Below are positions 1-9,726 of a stretch of DNA of 64,000 nucleotides, one piece after another. The notes beneath the pieces were generated by a model that ran no database searches, was not told where the DNA came from, and saw nothing but the letters and a program-made list of their open reading frames with translations. This stretch comes from Agaricus subrufescens. Its lineage: Eukaryota > Basidiomycota > Agaricomycetes > Agaricales > Agaricaceae. The translations under genes and the position numbers were made by a program. Where the stretch lies: assembly GCA_029945375.1 (NCBI GenBank), contig CM057064.1, positions 2,170,001-2,234,000 on the forward strand, read 5' to 3'. The number at the start of each line of letters is the position of its first letter. Position 1 is the stretch's first letter.

Positions 1-1023
1 GGTCCCGTAATTCCCCAAGAGTGGATGGTTTGTTGGTTGGAAGTGAGGAAAGGACATCCTGGATGCGATTGGGAAGACCACGATAATAGCAATGGACCAA
101 AACAGAATCCAGCCAGTGAAGACGCAATGCGAGATGAGCAAAGGAGACATTATACTTGTTGATGTGGTTGTTAGCAGACATGGTAAGATGCTCAATCTCT
201 TCCACAGCCTCATTTACTGGGTTCAAGGAACCAAAATTGGAGACGAGTTTATTGATGAACAAGTCGCAGTCGTTATACCAGGGAACTAATTCCCATATTG
301 GATTCTCCTTGAGAGTCTTTGAAACCAAGTTTGAGCAGAACTGGAAAGATAAGAGAGGGCAAAGGAAACCTTTGTGTGTTGCGACAGAAATTGATTTGGA
401 TTAGCCTTGAAGTAGAGGCGGCACTGAAAGATGAATTCATTGAGCTTGTGAGGTTCCTTGCTGTTGAAAGAAGTTGGTTCCTTGATTGCAACTTTAGGAG
501 TTTTGGTGGGAGGTTGCAAAGAATTCCGAGTGAGTGTATCCAAGATAGTTGATAGGAGGTTGGCTAGAACATGATTCAGAACATGTTGACCATCTTCATC
601 GTCCTCTCCATCTTCTTCTCCATCTCCATCCCCATCTCCCAGGTCTCCACCTCCATCTCCACCTCCGTCATCACCACCACCACCATCTCTTCCCTTACCT
701 TGAGAGCAACCAGGGGGTACTGATTGAGAACCTTTCTGGTCTTGAGGGGTGCGAGAACCTGAACCAGAAACTTGGTGAGACATGTCAGGGGTTTTGGAAA
801 CAGGGGTATGAGAATCCGAAGTTTTTGTGGAACTGCAAGGTTTAGGTTGATGAGCAGGGAGAAGTGGAATGTTGCCAGGAGGAGTACCAGATGCAAAAGT
901 AACACTGTGAGTGTGACTCATACAAAAGCAAAGTGTGAAACCAGCTAGAGCAGGAGTCTGAAATACTGTTAAGACTATGACCACAGAGTCAGAACTAGAT
1001 GGTTCCGATTGGGAGATAGGCAT
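1..1023 (-). pseudogene. Ty3/gypsy retrotransposon gag, frameshifted and cut by window edge
   Basis: Reading leftwards from the ATG at 1021-1023, a Gag-type protein starts with a low-complexity S/T/P segment. It continues through a Gly/Asp/Glu-rich linker (the GGGDDGGGDGG region, about 580-690) into the retrotransposon Gag core, with motifs such as KLNEFIFQCRLYF and AQTWFQ. The frame stops at 286-288. The homologous protein resumes at once in another frame (VPWYNDCDLFINKL, then the YRGLPNRI motif typical of gypsy Gag near 80) and runs off the window. The copy therefore carries at least one frameshift near 285-295 and is probably dead. Gag normally forms the virus-like particle of the element. 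Protease, reverse transcriptase and integrase would lie beyond the left edge. The family call rests on the Gag core; the lineage inside gypsy is not determined. Confidence 0.75.
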
Positions 1024-1722
1024 TGGCCTCAGCAATGCAAGGGTGCACTGTGCCCTCCAGCAGGTTCTGGATGCCTAGAGAGCAATAGCAGAATGGAATG
1101 CAAGTTGCGAAATGCTTAGCAGAAAGATAGGAACTGAGAGGGAATAGAATCTAAGTCAATTTCAGACTGAGGAATAGATACAGGAATGCAGAACTTATAT
1201 ACAAAGGTGTACAGGAGTAAAGTATGGAAAAGGAATAGTTCCAGATAATAGAATAGGAATTGGAATAGAGATATAGCAATCACATTGCAATAGGAATGGG
1301 TACTGATCCAGATACAGTTGTGTTGGCCATTGGAAAGTTATGACCCATGTTGTGTTGGTCGTAGAGTGACTGCAGGAGTGCAACTGTAGTCCCGGAAAGG
1401 GAACTACAGCATAACTGGCCAACCGCTACCAGTTCTGGGAAGCAGACTTACCAATTAAAGGAACCCAAAAGACAACAGTCCTGAGCAAATCCCATCAAGA
1501 GGAAACTTGACAGCAGGATTCTATGGAACATACTGGAAATGGAAATGGAATGTTCTAGATGGAAAAGGAAATGTCAGGAATGATTGGAAAGTTCTGGAAA
1601 CAGAATATAACAGTATCCTCCCCTTAAGGCCAAGCCTTGAGGCTGCATCAATAAGGGAATGCACCCAGATAAAAATAGAACTTTGTCAGGAGTGAAAATA
1701 GAAGCTGTGGATCCCAACCTTA
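1024..1722 (-). repeat. Probable leader/LTR DNA of the gypsy element
   Basis: This non-coding stretch lies where the leader and 5' LTR of the leftward gag should be. It contains repeated variants of gga-aatgga and gaatagga. I could not fix the LTR ends or a primer-binding site. The right end is the TA target site of the Tc1 element, so that element may have inserted into the LTR or its flank. Confidence 0.35.
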
Positions 1723-1942
1723 CAGTGGGCAACAAAACCTTTCCAATGTTTTGTACTTTTTGAAAGAACGCTCTGTAGCAGAACAAATAAATTACATAAA
1801 ATAACAGAAATAAACGTGAACATACCGTAACATGTTGACTACTGTTGTGCAAAGTTTGGTGGCTGTACAACCATTTTTGGACTAGATATATGCGATCAAA
1901 AAAGGTCAATCATTGGAAAGGTTTTGTTGCCACTTATTCTAA
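1723..1942 (+). repeat. Left terminal inverted repeat of the Tc1/mariner element
   Basis: The repeat pairs with 3108-3327. It opens with a roughly 26-nt motif (1723-1748) and closes with an inverted copy of that motif at 1911-1936 (CATTGGAAAGGTTTTGTTGC then CACT). Each TIR is therefore itself palindromic at its ends. The two copies are plausible transposase-binding sites. Confidence 0.9.
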
Positions 1943-1949
1943 GGTCAGA

Positions 1950-2040
1950 AATCAGGTGATAAGTCATGTGATTGACGTGTTTGTTGATTGTAAATCAACA
2001 AGGTCACATGACTAACGTGTCTTCTCACTATATAAGCACT
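1950..2040 (+). promoter_or_regulatory. Transposase promoter: palindrome plus TATA box
   Basis: Between the left TIR and the ATG lies an interrupted palindrome, with arms AGTCATGTGA and TCACATGACT around a perfect TTGTTGATT/AATCAACAA core (about 1961-2012). It is followed by TATATAAG at about 2029-2036, some 36 nt before the start codon. The TATA box marks the promoter. The role of the palindrome (regulator or transposase binding) is inference. Confidence 0.6.
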
Positions 2041-2071
2041 GATCTGATGCTCACTTGTTCCCCAACTCAGC

Positions 2072-3088
2072 ATGCACCCTATCACTCCTGCTCAGACCTC
2101 TCACATTACTGAACTCCTCATTTCAGGTCTTTCTGCTGCCCAGATCCACAAAAAAACTGGCATAGGCCTTGCTACTATTAGCAGGATACGTGCTAAGCAT
2201 CTTCCCAGCTTAGAAAAGTCTTCTGGTGGTCGTCCTGCAAAGCTTTCCACTGCTGATATTGATTATACCAAGCTTAACATGCAAAGAAACAAGATCAGGA
2301 CTGCTGTTCAAGCTGCTAGAGCACTTCAAGATGCTAATGGGGAGTCTATATCTGCTCAGACTATACGTAGGGGGTTGAGAAATTCTGGTTGGAAGGCTAG
2401 AAGAAAGGTGAAAAGGCCTGCATTGGAGAAGAAGCATATCAAGGCTAGGTTGGAGTTTGCAGAAAGGCACCTACACTGGACTGTGGATGACTGGAAGAGG
2501 GTCTGGTGGTCTGATGAGACTAAGATTAATAGGTTTGGGTCAGATGGGAATGAGATGGTGTGGGTGGAGAAGGGGGAGGGGCTTAACAAGAGGAGTGTAG
2601 AAGAAACAAGAAAGTTTGGAGGAGGAAGTATCATGGTGTGGGGTTGTATGAGCTGGGAAGGCATTGGGTTTGCTACTAAAATTGATGGCAAGATGGATGC
2701 TGACCTTTATAGATCTATTTTGGATGATGAACTTTCTAGCAGCTTAGGCTATTATGGGATAAAGGTGGAGGATATGATCTTTCAGCAGGACAATGACCCC
2801 AAGCACACCAGCAAAAAGGCCAAAGCATGGTTTGAAGAACATGATATGAAGGTGCTCATATGGCCAGCTAACTCCCCTGACATGAATCCCATTGAGCATC
2901 TTTGGACTCATGTCAAGGATAGGCTAAAAGAGTATGAAAATCCACCTAATGGGGTCATAGAACTTTGGGAGAGGGTACAAGTGGTTTGGGAGGATATAGA
3001 AGCAGATGTGTGTCAGAATCTGATAGAATCAATGCCTAGGAGAATAAGGGCAGTGATTAAGGCCAAGGGAAGGTGGACAAAGTACTGA
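2072..3088 (+). CDS. Tc1/mariner transposase, DD34E
   Basis: A 338-residue cut-and-paste transposase, the usual size for Tc1 (about 340 aa), encoded in one uninterrupted exon. The N-terminal third holds two helix-turn-helix segments (about 10-45 and 65-110) joined by a GRPR-like hook (GGRPAKLS, residues 52-59). They bind the terminal inverted repeats. The catalytic triad is D148 in WWSDETKI, D240 in FQQDNDPKHTS and E275 in SPDMNPIEHLW. D240 and E275 are separated by exactly 34 residues, which defines the DD34E class. No frameshift or stop is present, so the protein could be functional. It could also act on the related non-autonomous element about 1 kb away, whose termini match. Confidence 0.95.
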   Translation: MHPITPAQTSHITELLISGLSAAQIHKKTGIGLATISRIRAKHLPSLEKSSGGRPAKLSTADIDYTKLNMQRNKIRTAVQAARALQDANGESISAQTIRRGLRNSGWKARRKVKRPALEKKHIKARLEFAERHLHWTVDDWKRVWWSDETKINRFGSDGNEMVWVEKGEGLNKRSVEETRKFGGGSIMVWGCMSWEGIGFATKIDGKMDADLYRSILDDELSSSLGYYGIKVEDMIFQQDNDPKHTSKKAKAWFEEHDMKVLIWPANSPDMNPIEHLWTHVKDRLKEYENPPNGVIELWERVQVVWEDIEADVCQNLIESMPRRIRAVIKAKGRWTKY

Positions 3089-3107
3089 TAGATAGTGGTT
3101 TTGGGCT

Positions 3108-3327
3108 TTAGAATAAGTGGCAACAAAACCTTTCCAATGATTGACCTTTTTTGATTGCATATATCTAGTTCAAAAATGGTTGTACAGCCACCAAACTTTG
3201 CACAACAATAGTCAACATGTTATGGTATGTTCATGTTTATTTTTGTTATTTTACGTAATTTACTTGTTCTTCTACAGAGCGTTCTTTCAAAAAGTACAAA
3301 ACATTGGAAAGGTTTTGTTGCCCACTG
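3108..3327 (-). repeat. Right terminal inverted repeat of the Tc1/mariner element
   Basis: This is the reverse complement of 1723-1942 with few mismatches. The inner end carries the inverted motif copy (about 3114-3139) and the outer end finishes GGTTTTGTTGCCCACTG before TA. Confidence 0.9.
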
Positions 3328-3378
3328 TAAGGGCAGCATGGCATGGAATGAGGCGACAGAAATTAAAAACATGTTGCA

Positions 3379-3648
3379 ATGACGGGCAGTAGATCTGGAA
3401 TTGGAACATGTCAGGACGCTTATAAGAAGGGACTTGGAATGCCCATCTGTCACCTCCACAAAGACTACATTCAGGACATAACAGATATAGTACAGATGCA
3501 TGGTAAGAGTGTAGGTATGAAGATAGATCAAAGAATGGCAGCCTCTTTTTACATAGTGAACATGTTGATGCCTGATAATAAGCATGGAGATGACAGTGAT
3601 GACAATAAGGTCCATTTCAAATATTATTTAAATAATTTATTTGCATAA
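3379..3648 (+). CDS. Short open frame of unknown nature, probably transposon relic
   Basis: An 89-codon frame follows the Tc1 element directly. It has an H/D-rich tail (NKHGDDSDDNKVHFKYY) and no recognisable domain or splice signals. It lies in a transposon-rich stretch and may be a fragment of an older element, or chance. No function is proposed. Confidence 0.15.
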   Translation: MTGSRSGIGTCQDAYKKGLGMPICHLHKDYIQDITDIVQMHGKSVGMKIDQRMAASFYIVNMLMPDNKHGDDSDDNKVHFKYYLNNLFA

Positions 3649-3780
3649 CAATTCAATAATATTTATGTAATTGTCCCAAATTATGCAAATATTACAAAAA
3701 TATTTATTTAGATAATTGTGAACAAATTATGCAAACATTATGCAAATATTATAAGCATTCTGGATTACATAAATTGATTG
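3625..3780. repeat. AT-rich stretch with repeated ATTATGCAAATATTA-like motif
   Basis: Three or more degenerate copies of the ATTATGCAAATATTA motif lie in very AT-rich DNA (for example about 3680-3697 and 3726-3752). It looks like a subterminal or intergenic relic of an old element; no gene is visible. Confidence 0.4.
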
Positions 3781-3913
3781 GAAACTGATTGAGAAATTAA
3801 ATCAACAGATCTCTGTACTGGATGGGGTATTTTTTCTTCTTCTAACTTGGCACAGTTGGATCATCACAGGTAATGGAGGCCTTAAGGCATTTTCAGGGGG
3901 CATCCCCATATTT

Positions 3914-4090
3914 TCTTTTTTTTAAATCAAGTTTTATTAAGTGCTGCCCAATTGCATAGCGCTCCTGGCCAGAGGCTAGGAAAAAGTATGCAAAAACAAA
4001 ACCCCAAACAACATGAACAGAGAAAATAAATAAAAACAGACACCAAACCAACAAACATTAAACTAACACAGATAGGGGCCCTGAGCAACA
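3914..4090 (-). repeat. Possible 3' end of a poly(A)-tailed retroposon
   Basis: Read leftwards, the sequence contains AATAAAACTTGATTT followed by a run of A (3915-3925 on this strand). This is the layout of a polyadenylation signal and tail at the end of a LINE, SINE or processed copy. No reverse transcriptase or target duplication was found. The upstream side stops at the TA where the next element inserted. Confidence 0.3.
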
Positions 4091-4092
4091 TA

Positions 4093-4436
4093 CAGTGGGC
4101 AACAGAATCTTTCCAATGTTTTGTACATTTGTAAAGATATGCTATAGCAATCCAAATAAATTGTGTAAACTCATGAGAATATACAGGAAGGTACATCAGC
4201 ATCTTGTTTACATGTATGTACAATCTTGTGGCTATGCTTTGAATTTAAGTTCAGTTTCAAGAGGGCTTAAGATTGAGGACCATTGGAAAGGTTTTGTTGC
4301 TGCTCATTTCAAAGACAGAAAAGGCTAAGTGCTGGAGCTTGCAATGATGTTTGTCAGTTGAAAGTGTTACATAATATTATTCTTATGTTGCTTTCACTAT
4401 CCTGTGACATGTCACACCTGTTATGTCACACCAAAC
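4093..4436 (+). repeat. Left 344-bp TIR of the non-autonomous element
   Basis: It pairs with 5334-5677. As in the autonomous element, an inverted internal copy of the terminal motif occurs at about 4282-4302. Beyond it the repeat continues for a further 130 bp, ending at the GACATGTCACACC and ATGTCACACCAAACC segment. Confidence 0.85.
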
Positions 4437-5333
4437 CACACCAAACCACTTCCAATATTTGAAAAACATTTGTTTATTATTATATAAGAAATTATTATTT
4501 AATAAATATCTTTAATTATAATTTTGTATCTGGTCTCAGAAAAAGTTAGCTTGGAACATAATCACACTTATATGATATGATTAGACCAGTTTCAGCTGTT
4601 TTTGTAGATGTTTTTCAATGTATAGTTTTATTAAAACAATATATTATCTACTTTTTGATCACAAATTTCTGGATTCCTAGGTGGTTCTCATTCTAAAATT
4701 TACTATAGGAGTCTCTAGTGTTCTAATCTTTAATTCTGTTACCCCTAGGGTGTAGTCAAATGTTTCAGTGTACCTGGAAACAGCTTGCAATGTTAGCTTA
4801 ACATGATAGAATCAGGAGTACACATGTGGACTTATAAAAAACAAGTTTTGATGGACTAAATAATCATGTCATAGGCCTAATATACTAGAATAAGTACCTT
4901 GTAACAAAGTCAATATAGTTCAATAGTAAGAATAAGAAGAAAAAGGCTAAATCAAAATGGCATATAGAGATAAAGTAATTTACAAGAGGTAATACAGTTA
5001 TCTGCAACTGTACACTCAGTAACTGAATGGAAATTGCTATGGATATTATATATAGAGTAAATGCTCATGTTTTGAAAGTAAATCTGAGATGCTAGCATTC
5101 AAGCAGCTTTCAAAATTTGACATAAAAAAAGAAGAACTTGTATTTTCTAGTGAAAAATGGTACAAATACACTGGGAATGATCAATAAAATAGCCCCAAGA
5201 TGTCATGCACATACTTTTGAATAATAAATAGCCCATTTGCACACAAGTAGGCAACTTTAACCTAGGTACAAGATGAGAAGACTTCAAAGTTTCAAGCAAT
5301 AGGAGACTTAGACTATTTTCCAAATTACAGGGG

Positions 5334-5677
5334 GTTTGGTGTGACATAACAGGTGTGACATGTCACAGGATAGTGAAAGCAACATGAGAATATCATTATG
5401 TAACATTTTTAGCTGACAAACATCATTGCAAGCTCCAGCAATTAGCCTTTTCTGTCTTTGAAATGAGCAGCAACAAAACCTTTCCAATGGTCCTCAATCT
5501 TAAACCCTCTTGAAACTGAACTTAAATCCAAAGCACAGCCACAGGATTGTACATACATGTAAACAAGATGCTGATGTACCTTCCTGTATACTTTCATGAT
5601 TTTACACAATTTTTTGGACTGCTATAGCATGTTCTTTACAAATGTATAAAACATTGGAAAAGTTTTGTTGCCCACTG
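5334..5677 (-). repeat. Right 344-bp TIR of the non-autonomous element
   Basis: This is the inverse of 4093-4436 with several substitutions and small indels. The inner motif copy lies near 5470-5490 and the outer end is at 5677, before TA. Confidence 0.85.
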
Positions 5678-5694
5678 TATATCCATACTCAAAT

Positions 5695-7613
5695 AAACAA
5701 TAGATGCCTTGCATTACCATCACTAGGCCTTCATGTACCTCCAGGGGAACCTGTGATCTTTTGCACGGTAGAACATACAATTGCACTTGTCAAACATTTT
5801 GAGCTTGGGACACTCTGGGAAGAGTATGGACTTATCAGAGACATTATTGTAAGCACACCTTGTTCTTTTTTCTACCTCAGTTCATTTCTCACATATCACT
5901 AGCCCTTTACAGAATATTTCCCTCAAGCCTCTATATATGAAAACTTGTCACCTGATATCCTTTATCAGCTTATAAAAGGCACCTTCCAAGATCACCTTAT
6001 TGACTGGACAGAAAAATATATATATGCTCATGCTGATTCACCTCGAAAAGCAAAAGAAATCCTTGATGATATAGACCATCAGTAAGCACCTCTTTCAACA
6101 GCATACTTTTCTATGGTGTTTGACATGGTACTAGTATCTCAATTGCACCACCTTTCACAGGTCTACAAAATTTCCCTACTGGCCATGAATTTAACCAGTG
6201 GACTGGAAATGACTCAAAGGCCTTAATGAAGGTTTATATATTTCTCCAACTTGGTCCCAGCATCTTTCAGCTAATTTATATCCTCACAGATATATTTAGC
6301 TGCTCTTACTGGTTATGTTCCTATGGAAATCATTTGTACATTTCATGCATTTATTGAGCTCACTTATATTGTTCATTGCAAAATAATTGACTCAGATGAT
6401 CCCAAGGATCTTCAAGATGCACATGACTATTTCTGAAAATATTGTGATATTTTTGTCACATCTGGTATCTGACCAGAAAATTCTACACCCCCTTGCCAGC
6501 ATGCTATGGACCACTATCTTTTCCTTATCCAAGCATTTGGTGCTCCTAATGGGCTCTGTTCTTCAATTACTAAATCAATGCATATTGAAGCTGTCAAAGA
6601 TCCATACCAAAGATCTAATCAGCATAAAGCACTTGATCAGATTCTCACTGTGAATCGATGGTCTAGTACTTTAGCTGCAGCCCAAATTCACTTTGAGAAA
6701 CTTGGTATGCTTGATTGTATGTCTCCACAAAGTATGTTTAAATCAATGAATTAATTTTTCTATAACACTCACTCATTAAATATCAGATCCTGGCCAGCTG
6801 AAGGATAATAATCTGTCATATGGTGGCAGTTGAGAGGGTGATAGTGACAATGAAGAGAATAAAGACCATGGGATGCCTATTGGAATGCAGAGAAGGATGA
6901 ATGGAATTGCCCCTGCTAGGAGGACAACTGGTATGTACCTCCTCAATATTAAAATCAGTAAATTATGTCTAATATATACTATAGCATCCAAAGTGCCTTT
7001 TGCCTCAATTGCTATTAACTTTTTGCATGAAAAGTTTGACTGACTATTTTATTTGTATCTGTGCAATTGTGATAGCAATATCACAGTCAACCAGTGCATG
7101 TCTCTTCTAGTCTCAACCTTTCCATCAGCAGTTACTCACTTTTATACACCAAGTGATGTCAGATCTCCCAATGGCATGAAAGCAGAGTGAATTCATGCTG
7201 TTGATTCCTGGCATGGGGGCCCAAGGTGTTTTGATACTGTGTTCATCAGAGATCACCCTGGTGCTGACACAATCAGCAATGGACTGAGCATTGCTTGTGT
7301 TCATTGTTTCTTTTCATTCAGTTTCCAGGACCAAGAGCATGTGTGTGCTCTTATTTGTAAATATCATTATGTCAAGACACATCCTGATGAAGACACAGGG
7401 ATGTGGATGGTCCACCCTTGTTTCTGTGGTGCTCACCCTGACTTCCATATTATTCCTTTGTCTCCAATTTATCAAGCAGCTCATCTCCTCCCATACTTTG
7501 AAGATGGTTTCACAGTTCCTCAGGGATCCTCATCTGTGACATCACTTGATAGTTTTTGGACATTCTATGTCAACAAATACATTGATCACCATGCATTTGA
7601 GATTGCAAAATGA
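5695..7613 (+). pseudogene. Decayed Plavaka-like transposase (C-terminal part)
   Basis: Fragments of one protein follow in order: EYGLIRDII (about 5818-5846), SPDILYQLIKGTF with DHLIDWTEKY (about 5950-6020), FNQWTGNDSKALMK (about 6190-6229), AALTGYVPMEII (about 6299-6334), AFGAPNGLCSSITKS with HIEAVKDPYQRS (about 6531-6620), and a C-terminal piece ending FYVNKYIDHHAFEIAK (7561-7610). This order matches the large transposases of Plavaka type that are common in mushroom genomes (recalled, not searched). Apparent introns remain near 5847-5912 and 6081-6162. In-frame TGA codons (for example near 6433 and 6469) and a missing N-terminus show it is dead. The Tc1-like element lies directly upstream, possibly inside an intron of the original gene. 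Confidence 0.75.
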
Positions 7614-8103
7614 TATTGGTGAGTGTAGAATTGCCCACAATTTGATATGCTAATAGCAGTCTTTCAGATAACTTAGACTTTAATAATACTTAGTACAATA
7701 CTTATAAAGATACTTATAACATTTACTATTACTTATTCCAAGAGAGTTCAACTTATGGTCATGAGTGCTACTTATTCTACCTCTTATTGTATATGATCAT
7801 CACTTAGTGACCATATGAAACAACTTAATGCTCTGTGGCATGACTTAGGATAATGTTGAAGAACAACAAACTTATGGAAATCAATTTTTCCTTGAACATG
7901 TACTTAATATACCTTATGCATCATATGCTATGTTAAATAAGGCATGATTAAGTCAATTTGTCCTATGTCATACTAAGAATCAAAACATTTTCCTGATGTA
8001 TTTACATTGGACTTTTGTAAAGATAATATCTTTAAATTCGACTAAATATATCCCTATAGACACGTGATGTAGCAGTCATATGGTTACGAAGTGAGAAGAG
8101 AAA
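7614..8103. other. AT-rich intergenic DNA
   Basis: It contains repeated ACTTAT and ATACTTATAA words (about 7685-7780). This is probably the tail of the decayed transposon and the 3' flank of the glucanase gene. No gene is seen. Confidence 0.5.
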
Positions 8104-9426
8104 CTATAAACAACAATAATAGTAAGGGGGAGAGACAGGTGTGCAAGTGTACGGGCTCGCACAAACTGTAGGTCCAGCCCAACCTTGTCCTGCAATAAAA
8201 GTCAATCTCTAGACGACGAATTTTCTCAACACTCATACCTCCACATTGTCCATAGTGAGTTTGACCAGGCCATGCCGAGGTTGGAGTGGTCGTCATAGGT
8301 GGCGTTGTAGTCGTAGGAGGTGTAGTAGAAGAGGGCGGCGAGCTGGTTGGAGATGTACTATTACCACCACTACCAATAGCAGTAGTAATGGATCCACTCT
8401 CGACGTATACACCACTGAAATACCAGTCCTCAGGAGTCTGGTTAGTTATAAGTCGAAGAACGCCAAGATGCCAATCGGCGGAGTTTGTGCTCGTTGGGGC
8501 ACTCTTGTTCTGAACGACTTTGGTGAGAGGGGAAGAGCCTGTGGAAGCCCAGAGTCCGACAGTTTGAGAAGAGAACTATAGAGTAAGGGGCGCCGAGAAT
8601 TAGAAATTGCCGAGGTGTTTCTGCGCTGGGAAGCAGTGTGTTACTCACATTGATATCATAGGCAAAGTTGAACCAAGTGTCAGCCGTGAAAGGGGTACTC
8701 CATTGCTCGACACCACTGATCATCCATGAAAGACTAGTCGGGTTCGATCCAACACCGTATTTCAACTAGTAAATAAACACATCAATCATTCCAAAACTGA
8801 ATCAAAAAGAAACAAGATATACCTCGGTGAAATGACTTTCAAAGAAGCAAACTTGATGTTCCAGGGTCGACTACGAACCAAAAACACATGAGTCCGGGCT
8901 TCATCCCATCTATTCCAGACGACGCACATCAGGAGGGTTAGTAGAAGTATGTTTCACAGAGAAGTGGTAGAACAAATTGCCAGTGCCGATGTTCGAGCTG
9001 GTCTGAGGAATGAGTTCCGTGCGCTCCATGGTTTGACCGTTCCAGTTGGAGGTGCCGTCGATTGTCATCTTGATCCCGCGTTGCTCAGAGGTCATAGCGG
9101 GGTTCTTGTAGCTTGAGGAGACATCAAGATAATGGGAGGTAGATTGACTCCCATGGATGTACTGAAAGACGTTTCTTCAGTGAAGCCTCCGGTTGCATCG
9201 TTGGCGTTGGCATTTAAACTCACCCATTGATAGGTACCGACTTCATTCGCGAAACTCCCTTGTAGCTGTTTAACACCCAAGCAGCGGACGTAGATACAGA
9301 GAAATACATACATTTTTCGAAATCTGAAGCGTTAGCATAGGAGTTGAAGCTACCATCCCAAACCTTGGTACCAGCACTGACACTGAGAGTCAGAGCAGAA
9401 AGTACAGCCCAAGTGAGCGCGAGCAT
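8104..9426 (-). CDS. Secreted GH131 beta-glucanase with CBM1
   Basis: Seven exons (8104-8189, 8239-8575, 8649-8765, 8823-8870, 8928-9161, 9224-9258, 9312-9426) give 323 residues. A signal peptide (LALTWAVLSALTLSVSA) precedes the GH131-type catalytic domain that begins GTKVWDGSFNSYANASDFEK. The domain continues with EQRGIKMTIDGTSNWNGQTM, ERTELIP and EWYFSGVY-like (DWYFSGVY) segments. A Ser/Thr/Pro linker (about residues 240-285) leads to a C-terminal cellulose-binding module starting HYGQCGGQGWAGPTVC, with an intron inside GQCGG|Q. GH131 enzymes hydrolyse beta-1,3/1,6 and beta-1,4 glucans and are restricted to fungi and oomycetes. CBM1 anchors the enzyme to cellulose. A TATA-like ATAAATAA lies about 37 nt before the ATG. 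Confidence 0.88.
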
Positions 9427-9462
9427 ATTGATTGTTGTCCGGTTCGTCCATCGGTACCGCCC

Positions 9463-9470
9463 TTATTTAT
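9463..9470 (-). promoter_or_regulatory. TATA-like box of the GH131 gene
   Basis: The sequence ATAAATAA on the minus strand lies 37 nt upstream of the start codon, a normal spacing. The rest of 9427-9726 shows no gene; it holds the glucanase promoter and the 3' flank of the channel gene. Confidence 0.5.
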
Positions 9471-9726
9471 GCATCGCGAAAACATCACCGTTGATCGGTT
9501 CCGGCGGAACTCGAGCACATTTGAGCAGTTATGTCGGGGGAAATCATCGGATTCGGAGAATTAAAACCAGCGTTAATATAGCTCCTATGCAGCCTCGTAT
9601 AGACAAGTAGATCATGCGTACTAGATTGTTACAGTGTATATGTGATTCGTCTATGAGTTGATCCGAAAGGGTATCGCAAATGATCAAATAATAAGTATGT
9701 AGATGTAAGACTCCGCACTAATAATC

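Larger units (their letters stand above)
1723..3327 (+). mobile_element. Complete Tc1/mariner transposon (1605 bp)
   Basis: The element begins CAGTGGGCAACAAAACC and ends with its exact inverse, flanked on both sides by TA (1721-1722 and 3328-3329). TA is the target duplication of the Tc1/mariner superfamily. The terminal inverted repeats are about 220 bp with only scattered mismatches. They enclose a single intact transposase gene with a TATA box. Near-identical TIRs, an open reading frame and preserved TA duplications indicate a young and possibly active copy. It sits between decayed transposons, consistent with late insertion. Confidence 0.93.
4093..5677. mobile_element. Non-autonomous Tc1-like element with very long inverted repeats (1585 bp)
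   Basis: The element is bounded by TA on both sides (4091-4092, 5678-5679). It starts CAGTGGGCAACAGAATC and ends AGTTTTGTTGCCCACTG. Its first 26 bp match the termini of the autonomous element at 1723-3327 with two differences, and similarity continues into the TIR. The interior (about 4437-5333) is AT-rich and has no transposase. This is most simply a deletion derivative or foldback relative that could be mobilised in trans by the neighbouring DD34E transposase. Confidence 0.85.

Noticed and set aside
576..905. Asp/Glu/Met-rich open frame antisense or shifted to gag
   Set aside because: It is a shadow of the low-complexity gag linker; composition follows from the repeats in the real frame.
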